From Liquidambar formosana (lineage: Eukaryota > Streptophyta > Magnoliopsida > Saxifragales > Altingiaceae), in the NCBI GenBank assembly GCA_039720395.1, contig CM077832.1, positions 10,929,967 through 10,993,966 on the forward strand: a DNA stretch of 64,000 nt, written 5' to 3'. Positions 34,778-46,193 of the stretch are shown in pieces. The translations under genes and the position numbers were made by a program. Every line of letters begins with the position of its first letter. Position 1 is the first letter of the stretch. The notes below the pieces were generated by a model, which saw nothing but the letters and a program-made list of their open reading frames with translations, did not search any database and was not told where the DNA came from.

Positions 34778-35793
34778 TTATGAGACACTATCTTCTTTAT
34801 TTTTCTTTAAATGAGAATTAGCATCGTGAGATGTAAATACAGATTTACAATCAAAGTGTCCAAATTTCTTTAAAATTTTTTCTAAATATTGTTCTTGTGA
34901 AAGAAAAATACCCTCAATAGATTTAGTTATCTTTATTCCAAGAATAAAATCTACATCATCCATATCTTTCATATCAAATTGAGAAGATAGAAAATTTTTA
35001 GTCTCTTTAATAACATCTAGACTAGTTCCCATGATCAACATGTCATCAACATACAAGCAGATAATAACACAAGAATTATCATAAAATTTGCTATAAATAC
35101 ATTTATCAGAATCATTAATCAAATATCCATTAGATGTCATAGCATTATCAAATTTCTCATGCCACTGTTTCGGTACTTGTTTAAGACCATATAAAGATTT
35201 AACTAGTCTACAAACTTTATGTTCATTACCAGGGACAACACAACCTTTAGGTTGGTCCATATATATTTCTTTTTCTAAATCTCCATTCAAAAATGCAGTT
35301 TTAACATCCATTTGATGAATAACTAATTTATTTATAGAAGCTAATGCAATTAAAATTCTTATAGAGGAAATTCTAGTCATAGGAGCAAAAGTATCAAAAT
35401 AATCTATACCTTTCTTTTGAGTATATCCTTTAACCACCAACCGAGCTTTAAATTTATCAATTGACCCATCAGGTTTTAACTTCTTTTTAAAGATCCATTT
35501 GCAACCAATAGTTTTAGTATCTAGAAGTAGATTAACCAATTCCCATGTATGAATAGATATAATTGATTCAATTTCACTATTGATTGCTTCTTTCCAAAAA
35601 GGTGAATTAGGAGAAGTTAGAGCCTCATTATAAGTTTGTGGGTCATTATCAATAAGAAAAGTATAAAAATCATCTCCAAAGTTGGTTTTTTTTCTTACAC
35701 TTTTAATCCTTCTTAACTCAATTTCAATGTTATCATTAGATTCCTTTTCAATTTCACTCTGATGTTCATGAGTTATTTTTTCACCTTTAGATT
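34778..35793 (-). pseudogene. Copia element B, reverse transcriptase
   Basis: The open frame 34778-35539 carries the RVT_2 blocks in order: GCKWIFKKKLKPDGSIDKFK, MDVKTAFLNGDLEKEIYMDQ, SLYGLKQVPKQWHEKF and the catalytic CLYVDDMLIMG. The domain looks catalytically complete, but the stretch up to the integrase (35540-35793) is out of frame with several stops. Retrotransposon RT copies element RNA into DNA in virus-like particles. Wording is closest to Tork/TNT1-94-like plant copias (tentative). Confidence 0.9.
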
Positions 35794-36900
35794 TTAAAGG
35801 AAAAATATTTTAAAGAAATCTGCATTTTTAGTTTCCACAATTGTGTTTGGTTCCATAATATTATTTTCACTTTTAATTACCAAGAATCTATATGCAGCAC
35901 TATTATGAGCATAACCAATTAAAGCACCATAAAAAGTTTTAGGGCTAATTTTTCTATTTCTAGGTTTTGGTAATAATACTTTAACTAAACACCCCCACAC
36001 TTTTAAATATTTTAAATCAGGTGCATGTTCTTTCCAAAGTTCATAAGGTGTTATTCCAGTTTTCTTATAAGGTACCCTATTTTGTACATGACATGCAGAA
36101 AGAATAGCTTCCCCCCACAAATTAAGTGGTGCCCCAGAACTGATTAACATAGCATTCATCATTTCTTTTAAAGTTTTATTTTTTATTTCAGCTACTCCAT
36201 TAGATTCAGGTGAATATAGAGGAGTTATTTCATGTATTATGCCATGTTTTTCACAAAAATCATTAAGAGGTTTATATTCATATTCTCCTCCTCTGTCAAA
36301 TCTAAGTCTTTTAATATTTCTATTTAATTGATTTTCAACTTCTGCTTTATATTTAAAGAACATTTTAATAGTTTCATCTTTTGTTCTTAATAAATAAATT
36401 TTTATATATCTTGAATAATCATCTACAAAAGTTATGTAATATTTCTTTCCACCTCTTGTTAATGTGCTTTTCAAATCTCCAATGTCACTGTAAACTAATT
36501 CTAGAAGTTCAGTTGCCCTATCAACGGATTTACAAGATTTTTTAGTTAACTTTGATTCTACGCATACCTCACATTTTTCATTATTTTTTATTGATATATT
36601 ATGAAGTAAACCAAGTTCTTTCATTTTTTTAATATAAAAAAAATTCACATGACCTAGTCTAGCATGCCATAAATCAATAGAACCAATCAAGTAAGCAAAA
36701 GAAGATGCATTTCCATTCATGATTTCAAGTACATTCAAAAGAAACAGACCTTGGTTACAATAACTTTTCCCAACAAACATATCATTCTTAGTCATAATGA
36801 TCTTGTCAAATTCAAAAGATACCTTAATTAACTCCAACCTTACACAGCAGAGAAACCAACACCAAGTTGTAGTGAATGTTTGGAACACAGAGCACATCAT
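35794..36900 (-). pseudogene. Copia element B, GAG-pre-integrase and integrase
   Basis: A 368-codon open frame contains the HHCC zinc-binding block (HARLGH ... CEVC) and the integrase core with its three acidic sites: in YSDIGDLKST, in RFDRGGEYEYKPL, and the Glu of SPESNGVAEIKNKTLKEM. A WGCLVKVLLPKPRNRK segment follows near its C-terminal end. The frame is lost at both ends, at about 36900 towards gag and 35794 towards RT. Compared with unit A it has fewer lesions. Confidence 0.9.
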
Positions 36901-36924
36901 TCAATGAAAGGACTTTTCTAAAAG

Positions 36925-38038
36925 TCAGTTTGAGAAGAACCTTCCCTTTTCTACAATTGGCGAGGGCCTCGAATCGCCTATGAACACTTGTTCCTCGCCT
37001 TCCCCCATAGGAGTGTAGGAAACAAAAGTACTTTTGTCACCACAAATGTGCTTGGTAGCTCCAGAGTCTACCACCCAGTCTTTCACATTCGCAACCATGT
37101 CCACCTCAGTAACAACTGCAGCAATAACATCATCTGCCTCTACCAAATTAACATTTGTCTGTGCAGGAAAATTTTTTGCCTTTCTAAACTTGCACTCGGG
37201 AGCATAGTGTCCAGGTTTCCCACAAACATAACAGTTACCTTTTTTCTTGAAGGTGGGTTGAGATTTTTTATTCTGACTAGATCTAAAATTTTGATTAGTC
37301 TTACGGTCTAGGTTTGTTCTGTTGTTCCAGTTGGTCTTGTGATTCTTATTATTAGTTTTCCTATTGTTACTAGGTCTACTAGGTATATATTCCAAATTAT
37401 CTTTAGAAGTAAATTCCTTAACTTTTTCAGTCTTGTCACTAACTCTATTCTTTTCTTCAATGCGAATGTGAATGATCACATCCTCAAGATTCATATGTTT
37501 CCTTTTGTGTTTTAAATTGTTTTTGTAGTCTTTCCAAGAGTCGGGCAATTTTTCAATAAGAAATCCTACCAGAAAAGACTCTTTCAATTCTATCGCTTCA
37601 TTTTTAAGGTCACTCACTAGGACATGGTAGTCATGGATTTGAGATAAAACATCTCTATCCTTAGCCATTTGAAAATTAGCAAAATTTCCCATGGCATATT
37701 TTTTATTACCAGCATCTTCTAAAAAATATTTCTTATGTAGACTATCCCAAATATCCTTAGCAATCTTATAGGAATAATAGATATCATAAATCTCATTAGA
37801 CAAAGTGCTAAGAATAGTGTGCCTACATACCTTATTACCATTTTTTCATTTTTTTCAATTCCTCACCATAATTTTCAAAACCTTCCTTTGGTTTGGAAAC
37901 TGTCAAAATGTGGGTCAAGTTCACTATGTCTAGAGCAGAATAAACACGCTCTTGCTGGCGTTTAAAGAAAGTGCCATTGAAGTGCTCGATCTTATAAACA
38001 TCAGGCAAAATCTTAGTAGTCATAGTAGCAGCATCCAT
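36925..38038 (-). pseudogene. Copia element B, gag and protease (one frameshift in gag)
   Basis: Gag starts at the ATG ending at 38038 (MDAATMTTKILPDVYKIEHF) and shifts frame in a T-rich run near 37840. The remaining frame (36925-37803) keeps the gag UBN2-like region, an intact CCHC zinc knuckle (CYVCGKPGHYAPEC) and the aspartic-protease site WVVDSGATKHICG. Unit A has lost both of those motifs. Frame changes at 36900-36925 separate it from the integrase. Confidence 0.88.
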
Positions 38039-38057
38039 GATGAACTACTCTCAAGAT

Positions 38058-38551
38058 TGTTGGAAAACAGTATAGATGCTACTGCGTAAATTAAAAATTA
38101 GAACAAAAACTACAGAAATATAAAACACTTATCGGTTGAGGCGTGTACGAAACACTGTCCTTAAGAGTAATTCCACCCCTCTGAGTATGAAAATCAGTGC
38201 AGTAGGTCATCGCGCTCTACCCTCCAAGATTCAACAACCGGGCTCTCACAAACGTGCACTTGCAAGTGTAGGAGTGAAATGAAGAACTCATAATGCTCCT
38301 AACTCTCAAAAATGAAATTGCAAAAGAAAGAAAACAAAGAGAAGAGAAAAGACAATTGCTCTTTAGTGTGTTTTTTGATGAATGAGAAGGCTGGTTTATA
38401 TAGGCTTTAGAAATCAATAACAGCCCTCAAAAATAAATTCTCAACAGTAAAAAAAATATAAATACAAAATTAAATTTCCAACAGTAAAAAAAATATAAAT
38501 ATGAAATTCAATAGGTTTAAATCAGCTCAACAGTCATAAAATAATTAAATT
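38058..38551 (-). mobile_element. Truncated right (5') LTR of copia element B
   Basis: It matches the first half of 32600-33530 and ends at the same break as the LTR in unit A (9262). Loss of the outer part removes the 5' end of the U3 on this side, and no target duplication can be found for the element. Confidence 0.85.
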
Positions 38552-38802
38552 TTATTAGTCTCCTTTTCTTTTTGGGAAGTTTCAAAATTATTGTCACATT
38601 CCAAAAGTCAATGATTTTTGTTATTACATTTCCTAAAATACCCTTAAAAGAGTATTCTCCTTTTTCCAATGTTTCGTACACTTGAAGGCAAAATTGGAAT
38701 GTCAAAATATATTTGTTGATGTAAAAGCATTTAATAGGGTGTCCTAAAAAAATGTGTTTTTTCAAAAGGGACAATCAATTAGGAACAGATGGAGTATAAG
38801 TT

Positions 38803-38833
<31 letters not shown>

Positions 38834-39065
38834 CACTAAAGACTATCGTGACCTGTGTCACAATTAATCCCTTCACATTGATATAACCATTGTCCTCTCT
38901 GTATTAGTTAATATCTAGACTATATCTAACTAAAGGTTGTCAACAAGAATGCGAGAAAGTTGATCCTAGACCTTTGATTTATTGAGCCGTAAGTTAACAA
39001 TGGTGCACCTTTTAGCGTTAAATTTATTTATTTATTTATTTTTTTGGTATGAGAGAAAATGTTAA
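38552..39065. other. Noncoding flank, unit B
   Basis: Counterpart of 9263-9755, with a longer poly-T run (about 38804-38833). Confidence 0.6.
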
Positions 39066-39335
39066 CAACAACAAAGATTAGATCTACCAATAGCATCTTC
39101 CTAAAAAATACCTAAAATTTCTTTTAGAAAATTAGAATCTCAAATCTGATTACCTTTAATTATGTGACCCAAATTAGCTAAGAAATCAGTAGCTTGATTT
39201 CCTTCTTTATAAACATGATTTATTCTAATTTTCATATTACGCTCTAAAATAATCTTCATACAATCATTTAAAATACTATAAATCTTCCAAGGGCAACTTT
39301 GGGACTTATTAATACTATTAATGACAATACAAGCA
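39066..39335 (-). pseudogene. LINE-type RNase H fragment, unit B
   Basis: Same relic as at 9756-10025. Here the motif reads HVYKEGNQATDFLANLGHII, nearer the family consensus, but two in-frame stops occur further on. Confidence 0.6.
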
Positions 39336-41804
39336 TTAAATTATTGTTAGGTGAATAGCACTATCCTAGTTAGTAAATACTTGTACTATACCCGTATAAT
39401 ACACGTACATATGTATTTTTTAAAAAAAATTCCCGTTTTCCGTACAAAGTTCATGAACATAATTAAAAATACTCATTTTTTTTATAGCAAGTGTATAGTT
39501 CACGTATTTGACGTATTCCGTATTATACTTATGTTAAAATACTTTTAATTGTATTATCGACAAGTCGACTCTTACTATAATCATCAACAATACTACTGCC
39601 AATATTTAAAATATCTTGATTCTTATATTTATTTTGTTAAATTTATATCTAATTTAGAATTTTTCTATTGTGATCTCATATCTCTTTATATAATTTTTTG
39701 GGTTTGTTAAAGATTAGACAATTGTATCTACTCTTTTGCTATATAGACCACGTTTCATATGATTTTAGGACAAAAATTATAAAGTAATTTGGGGAATAAA
39801 AATCTGAAAAATATATAGATCAAGACTTACATACTTATTAATTTTTAGTTATTTTCTTAGTCAAATTTCTGCTCCTTTCTATGCAAATGTACACAAAATA
39901 AAATAATAAAATTGATTTTTATTTTATACATGATTATTTTTTAACAATATTTATGAATATTTAAATAAAACAATATAAAAATATTCACGCATTTTTCATC
40001 TTGAAGTTTTAATTAAAATTCATATCATACCTGTATCCGCTCATATCCGATACTATTACCGTTTCTATTTTTTATTGCCTAATTTTTCATCCTTTTTTTG
40101 TCAAGAAAAACCAAATTATACTCTGTACGTATGCTGTCCCGTATTCTCCCGTACTGTATTTTACAAACTATGAGCACTATATATAGTTCGTAACTTCTAA
40201 AAGTTCGGTTCAACTTTTGTTGATTTTTTCTAATTATTTTTCATCTTAATTATAAAAAAAAAAAAAAAGAGAAGCTATGAAATTTATTTCCCAAATTAAA
40301 ATTTAAATTTTAAGGTTGAATTTTCAAATGTAAGGCCACAATTTTTCAATGTGAATTTAATTTCAATTTGATACAAACACCTTATCAAATCTCTCACTAG
40401 ACCTATCCTATCTTGGTCAATTGGACCTGTGGACCAATGACTTAAATTTTAATAAATATGAAAAATAGTGAAATATCAGGGATGGCAAGGATTGAGCCTA
40501 TGCCTTCCAATAAAAGTAATGAGACTCTAAACAGTTATATTTGTTCAAAACCAAAGCATATTAGCATAGTGTATGTAAAAAAAATTATATTTGTTCAAAA
40601 CCTGATTGACCCATGACTTAGCCACTAAAACACACGGGATCGACTAGCAATGTGGTTTTGTTAACTAAAAGCTTGTTTGAATGCCCAATTTGAAATTAAA
40701 TTAAAAAATTTTACATAGGATTGAAGACACAATCCATCACCTTGAATTGACAAATTTAAGAAAATGATGATCATACAAAAAAAAAAAAAAAATCAAAATA
40801 ATGGCATTTTAAGAATTTTTAAGAATTAATTCTACAACATCAACTGTAATGATAATTCTAACTTTTTAAAATATTATAAATCAAGGCGATAGATTTATGT
40901 TTTCAACAACATGTAAAATTTCTTAAATTGTTTAATTCCGAATTCGACAATCAAACATGCACTAACTGAATATATCATCTAATTTTAGTTTTCTTTATTT
41001 GTATATTCACTAAATTTATATTGCTATTGGATACAAAGTTAAAAAAATTAAAGAAGGAATGTCACATCTTCATGATATAATTTTAGAATGGTGCGTAAAA
41101 ATTAAAGTAAAATGTGAAAAAAGTGTTGTGAGTCTTCCTACCTGTCTTCGCCCACCCCAAAAGAGAAAAAAATCTACAGTTGTTTTTGTTTTTGTTTTTT
41201 TTTGTTTTTTTTTGGTGTGTGTGTTTTAAATGCATAAGACATCACTAACAACATTATTAGAGAACAAATTTAGGAATGAATTACCTTCTCTTTTTTTATT
41301 TTCTGTTATGCTAAGGTATTCAATTTGGCTTGATTAATTTTTGAACACGGATAAAACCAAGGTATGCTTGGCAGTTGACACACATAATAATAATATTATT
41401 ATTTAACCCTAACTACATTATCTTTTTCTTTCCAATGAGACATCTTTGCTGCCTACTAGGAACAACTTAAATATATTTATGCCCATACATATTTTTTCTT
41501 TTTTTCTCTTTCTTAGGTATAGTTGGAGGGACTCAAACCCCTAACCTATCCTTTCCTACCCTTTACCCCACTTCCCTTCGATCCCCATTAGATTAGTCCC
41601 AACAAAGTATAATTAACATGTGGATCATTTAGAGTATTATTAGATGGAAAATTTAAAGATAAGCATAATGAATAAGGTTAAAAAAATAAAATAAATAAAT
41701 ACTAGTAAGTAAAGGAACCAAACTATTAGGGATAGGGTCTTAATTCCCTAATACCCCTTGCATCACTGTCCAATCCAATCTCGTAAAAGCATTTTTCCAT
41801 ATGG
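39336..41804. other. Noncoding flank, unit B
   Basis: Matches 10026-10985 joined directly to 13228-14794, so it preserves the state before LTR copy 2 inserted in unit A. AT-rich; no gene recognised. Confidence 0.65.
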
Positions 41805-43237
41805 GTAGTGCTATAGGCAGCAACTAAATACAATAATAAAAGACGGCAACTGATGTGGCATTCTCTAATAGCCATTGGCTCTTCTTGATAGGATAAACTT
41901 AGCATGCCACATCAGTTGCTGCAATTGGTTGTTGTATGTAACATTTTCCTTTCCATATTTAACCCTCCTTATGACTAATATTGAAGAAAAATGCTACCCA
42001 TAGCAACTAGTTATAGCAATTGAAGTAGCACTAGTTTTTAAATAGGGAGATTTGGTTTCAAGTTCTCATTCATGGACTTGTCCAGGAATAAGTCCAATTA
42101 CAAAAACGTATAGTGCCTTAAGTCCATCAAAAGATACTATGACGAAAATGCCCATCACGTGGCCTTGTAAAATTGTTTAAGCGTGAAAATCCCATTGATA
42201 GCTAAGAAAATCTTGGCCAAAATATTCTCTAGATTCTCCGCCTATAACCGCTCCTCGATCAAAAAATATCTTGGCCAAAATTTTCTCTAGATTCTCCTCC
42301 TATAACCGCTCCTCCATCATAGCGACTCGGGACTGTAACAGAACAACGGTTGAGCAAATCTTCCTTTTTCCAACAAAATGGAAAAAAAAAAAAAACATTA
42401 GTTATATTAGGGTTCTACCGTTCTATTAAGAAATTTTGTTTCTTTTCACCAAAAAAAAAAAATTCTTCCCCTAGACTCCATTTTTCGATTTCTATCAATT
42501 TAAATCAAGGAAGTTTGTTCCTTTTTCGTTTTTTTGAAAATAATGTAACTATTTCCTTAGGATTTCAGTCCAAACATTTTTTATTAGATGGAAATGTCTA
42601 CAAACTGTTACATGAATTTTTAGCAAGATGTTACAAAAATTGTTCATGTAATTGTTTATAAGTGGAAGACATAGTGATTTTGAATCGTATTTAGTTTCTA
42701 GTAACTTTTTATAGGGCATGTAACCTTTTTTTTCTTTTTCTTTTTTTTGTAGGGTTTTCAAGGTTCACGTTTGTGATCTGTGAACAAACTGTTACAATAA
42801 TAAAAGAACTTGTATGCAAACTGTTACATGAATTTTTAACAAAATGTTACAAAAACAGTTACTCGAAAGTAAATTGAACAAATTTAAGCAAAAGCTATTA
42901 AGGATATTATTATATGAAATCCTCGTTCTAAAGTGGAAATATTGTTGAAGGATATCAAAGTAGGCACGATAGGAAAACGTTTAATTACAGCGTAAATCAT
43001 GGAGCAAAGGCTAAAACTGTTAAGGATAATATTATACGAAATCTTTGTTTCAAGACGGGAAATATTATTGATAGATATGAAACTATTAAATGGAAGTTCG
43101 AAAACAAAAACCTCAATTACTTAATATAATAGTTATAAAATTTACCACTGGAAAAAGTTCATCCCAATATATATTGAAACGTTAACATTTCAGGATGTTA
43201 ATCGATTTGGGCTGTATAAGAGAGGTGAGAAGACTAA

Positions 43238-44750
43238 GAGCATCTCCAACAGAGATAGCAATTCAGAATTTACTATCTTTTGTTTAAAAAACAAGCTGCA
43301 AAAAGAGTAGCATTCTATTGCAAGAGGTAGCAAAATTACATAATCAAATTTGCTACCACTTTCTCTCACTTCAAATTTGGAAGAGGAGAGAGGAGGCAGC
43401 AAAACATACATTTGATTAAAAAATTGAAGGGCCTTATCTAGAAATCCAACACCAGATTGCAATAGTCCCAACAGTTATCAACAAGAAATGGCGGTAACGC
43501 AAACTGTCGTCGCCCGACGAACTCTTGCCGTCGCCGTCGCCGGAGAACACTATATGATGCATTGCCAAAGAAACACCAACTTTTTAACCCCTCCACTGTT
43601 CACCTCCCCCTTCCCGTTCCCATTTGCCATCGCTGCAGCAGCTGCCACCGTATACCCATGTCCAAATCGTCACCGTCGCTAGAGTGGGATGACAGAAGGG
43701 GGGGAGAAAAAAGTGGGGTAGAGAAGAATTTGATGGGTTTGGATGTGGGAAGGTGTGAGGGTTTGAACTCTGATGGGGGCGAGAGTGGGAAGGTATTGTG
43801 AGGGTTTGATTGTGATTGTGGTTGTGGCTGTACGGGGAGAAGGAGATGGGGAGAGAGCAGCAGAGAAGAGAAGGAGATGGATGCGGTGGGAGTAGGAGTG
43901 GGGAGACAGCAGAGAAGGAGAGGGTTTGATCGTGATTTTCATATTGTGTGTGGCTAGGATATTCCAGGGAGAAGTGAGGGTAATAAAGACCGTCCATTCT
44001 TCATTAATTTTTTCCTTTTTAACAGTTCTGAAACTCATACTGTTGTGAGACTTCCCCTCCATTATTTTTTTCATTTTTTATTAAAACATTACAATATATA
44101 AAATACTAGAATGGACCCGCGCGATGTGCGGGAGCCAAATAATAAGTTCATTTAAATACTTATATAAGTATCAAAAATACTATTATTTTCTCTCAATATA
44201 GTTAAATAGGATTATTAAGAAAAAGAGATTTAACAATGAAATAAAAAAAAATGATTAAAGTTAAGTGATCAGGTTTTTAATTTTTCCAAACAATCCTTTA
44301 GTATTGATTTTATAGTCACGTTGATAGTCAGTTTGTAACAAATTGACAATCAATTTTTTAACTTTTTCTCCCATGGATCAAATAGCCTTTTCTTTTTTGT
44401 TATTGCGGAATTACCTTTTTGCCCTTCCTAATTCATCTCTTTAGCTTTTTTATTACTTGGCTTTTTGGTCTTTTGAGTGTAATAGAAGGACTGCTGACAT
44501 CATCATATGGGTCCAAAATAAATGAGAGAAAGGGATTTTGGAGGGAATGGTTATGCACTTGTCATGTTACCTATTGCTGATGTCATCATAACTCTTAAAT
44601 ATAATATGTAATAGATTAAAAATTATTATCTCTTTTGGAGCTTCTATTTTAAAGAGGTGACAAATTACCACACAAGATAATAAAAAATATTTATAAGATA
44701 GTAAAGTGTATTTGCTACCACAAATTTTCCTGCCATTGTTGGAGATGCTC
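43238..44750. mobile_element. Non-autonomous PIF/Harbinger element related to 23397-29412
   Basis: Ends are GAGCATCTCCAACAG and, reverse-complemented, GAGCATCTCCAACAATGG. The flanks are TAA (43235-43237 and 44751-44753), and the empty site GACTAATGG exists in unit A (about 16175). Its first ~300 bp match the reverse complement of the right end of the 6-kb element (29150-29412), including a GATTGCAATAG...CCCAACA stretch and the CGCCGTCGCCGG run. It has no transposase, so it was probably moved in trans by a relative of the larger element. Confidence 0.8.
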
Positions 44751-45925
44751 TAACGCACCTATAACTTCAAGCAAATGGATTTCTAGCTGATTTCATCTTT
44801 TAAATAGGTGCTGCTCACGCCTCTTCCTTTTTTTTCTTTTTTTTTTTTTTTTTTTTTTTTATTCTCTCCACCGTCACACTCTCACTGTCACTCTCTCTCT
44901 TCCTTTTTTTTCTTTCTCCACAGTCACACTCTCTCTACTCTTCCATCTTCCTCCATCTCCCTCTATCTCTCCTCTTCCTCGCCATTTCACAGATAAGAGA
45001 GAAAGTGAGTCGCAGAACAAATGGCAGAGAACCCACGCCATTTCATCACCAGCGGAGAGATCACCGACGGCGGTGGGTCGGAGGAGTTTAGATCTTCATG
45101 TCCGGCTAGAATCGCCACCATCGACTACTGCTGCAACTTGGACCGCCTTCTCCTAATGTCGGGATGTCGAGGAAGGCTGATCTCGCCGAATCTGAGGCTT
45201 ATCTCGCTGGATCTGGTTTCATTGTCGCCGATGCCATCGAATACACCTCTACAACACGCATGTGAACCTAAATCTGCCACGAAGGCCGACGATGTCCTCA
45301 CCTCTCCGACGATGATGGGGAACCCTTTCAATGGGTAAGCCAACCGTGAACCTCCCCTCTCTCTCTCTCTCTTTCTCTACTTTCAATTATTTCTCTTTGT
45401 GTGTTGATTTCAACAAGAAATTCATGAATTTATCTGAGAAATTCATGACTGCCATGGCTTCACTCAGATAAATTCATGACTGCCATGGATTCTATTTGAG
45501 AAATTCTTGATTTTATTCGATTTTATCTGTAACGAATGTGATTTTATTTGTGATCAATGTGGATTTATTTATGGTAAATCTGAAATTATCTGTGGTTTGA
45601 CTTTATCTGTGATAATTTTTGTGTTTTGCGTTACGATGAGCGAGCCATGGCTTCCATGGTCCCCGGCCATGGCAGCCATGGCCATGTTTCTCTTCTCTGA
45701 TCTTGTTTTTTTTTCTCATTTTACTTGGTGGGGTTTGTCGGCGAGTGAGGGGTTCGTCGGGGAAGGAGTTTTTTTTTTTCCTTTTTTGGTGGGGTTCGAG
45801 GGAGAAGGGTGGGATTCGCCGGAGGGGTGAGGGGTTTGTCGGAGGGAGAAGGGGGTTTGTCGGAGAGCTGAGGGTGAAGGCAGAGTATATGATTCGAAGA
45901 GAGGCGTTATATCCCGGTTCACACC

Positions 45926-45947
45926 TTACGTCAGGGTGCTGACGTGG
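45926..45947 (+). promoter_or_regulatory. Paired ACGT-core motifs upstream of STP-B
   Basis: TTACGTCA and TGACGTGG with the same 6-bp spacing as in units A and C. Confidence 0.5.
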
Positions 45948-46070
45948 AGTGTCCATGTCAGTTGCTGTATGGTATTGCTTCTTCTAGCAACGCCCAATAT
46001 TGAAAGCTAGTTCAGTCCGAATTGGTTTAGTTTTACTACCCTCATCAGGATTTGTACACTAACGATTAAT

Positions 46071-46078
46071 TATATAAA
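46071..46078 (+). promoter_or_regulatory. TATA box of STP-B
   Basis: TATATAAA, 116 bp before the ATG as in STP-A. Confidence 0.7.
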
Positions 46079-46193
46079 CTCCTCATCAATACCTTTCCAG
46101 TCCCATTATCTCTTCTGCATCTTTCTCTCTCGTTCTCTTCTCTTTTTCCTTCTTGCGTGATACTGTTGTTCTCGTCCTTCTTCATTATTCTCA

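Larger units (their letters stand above)
41805..46010. mobile_element. Transposon-like upstream block of STP-B, interrupted by a Harbinger derivative
   Basis: Counterpart of 14795-17375. It includes the GTGCTATAGGCAGCAAC left end, the ~123-bp tandem duplication (about 42893-43085), the GC-rich block (about 44808-45337) and the right end near 45960-45995. A 1.5-kb Harbinger insertion (43238-44750) is unique to this copy. Confidence 0.45.

Noticed and set aside
43488..44074. Several overlapping frames of 64-137 residues
   Set aside because: They lie inside the non-autonomous Harbinger element, in low-complexity Pro/Ser/His-rich sequence, and match no transposase part.
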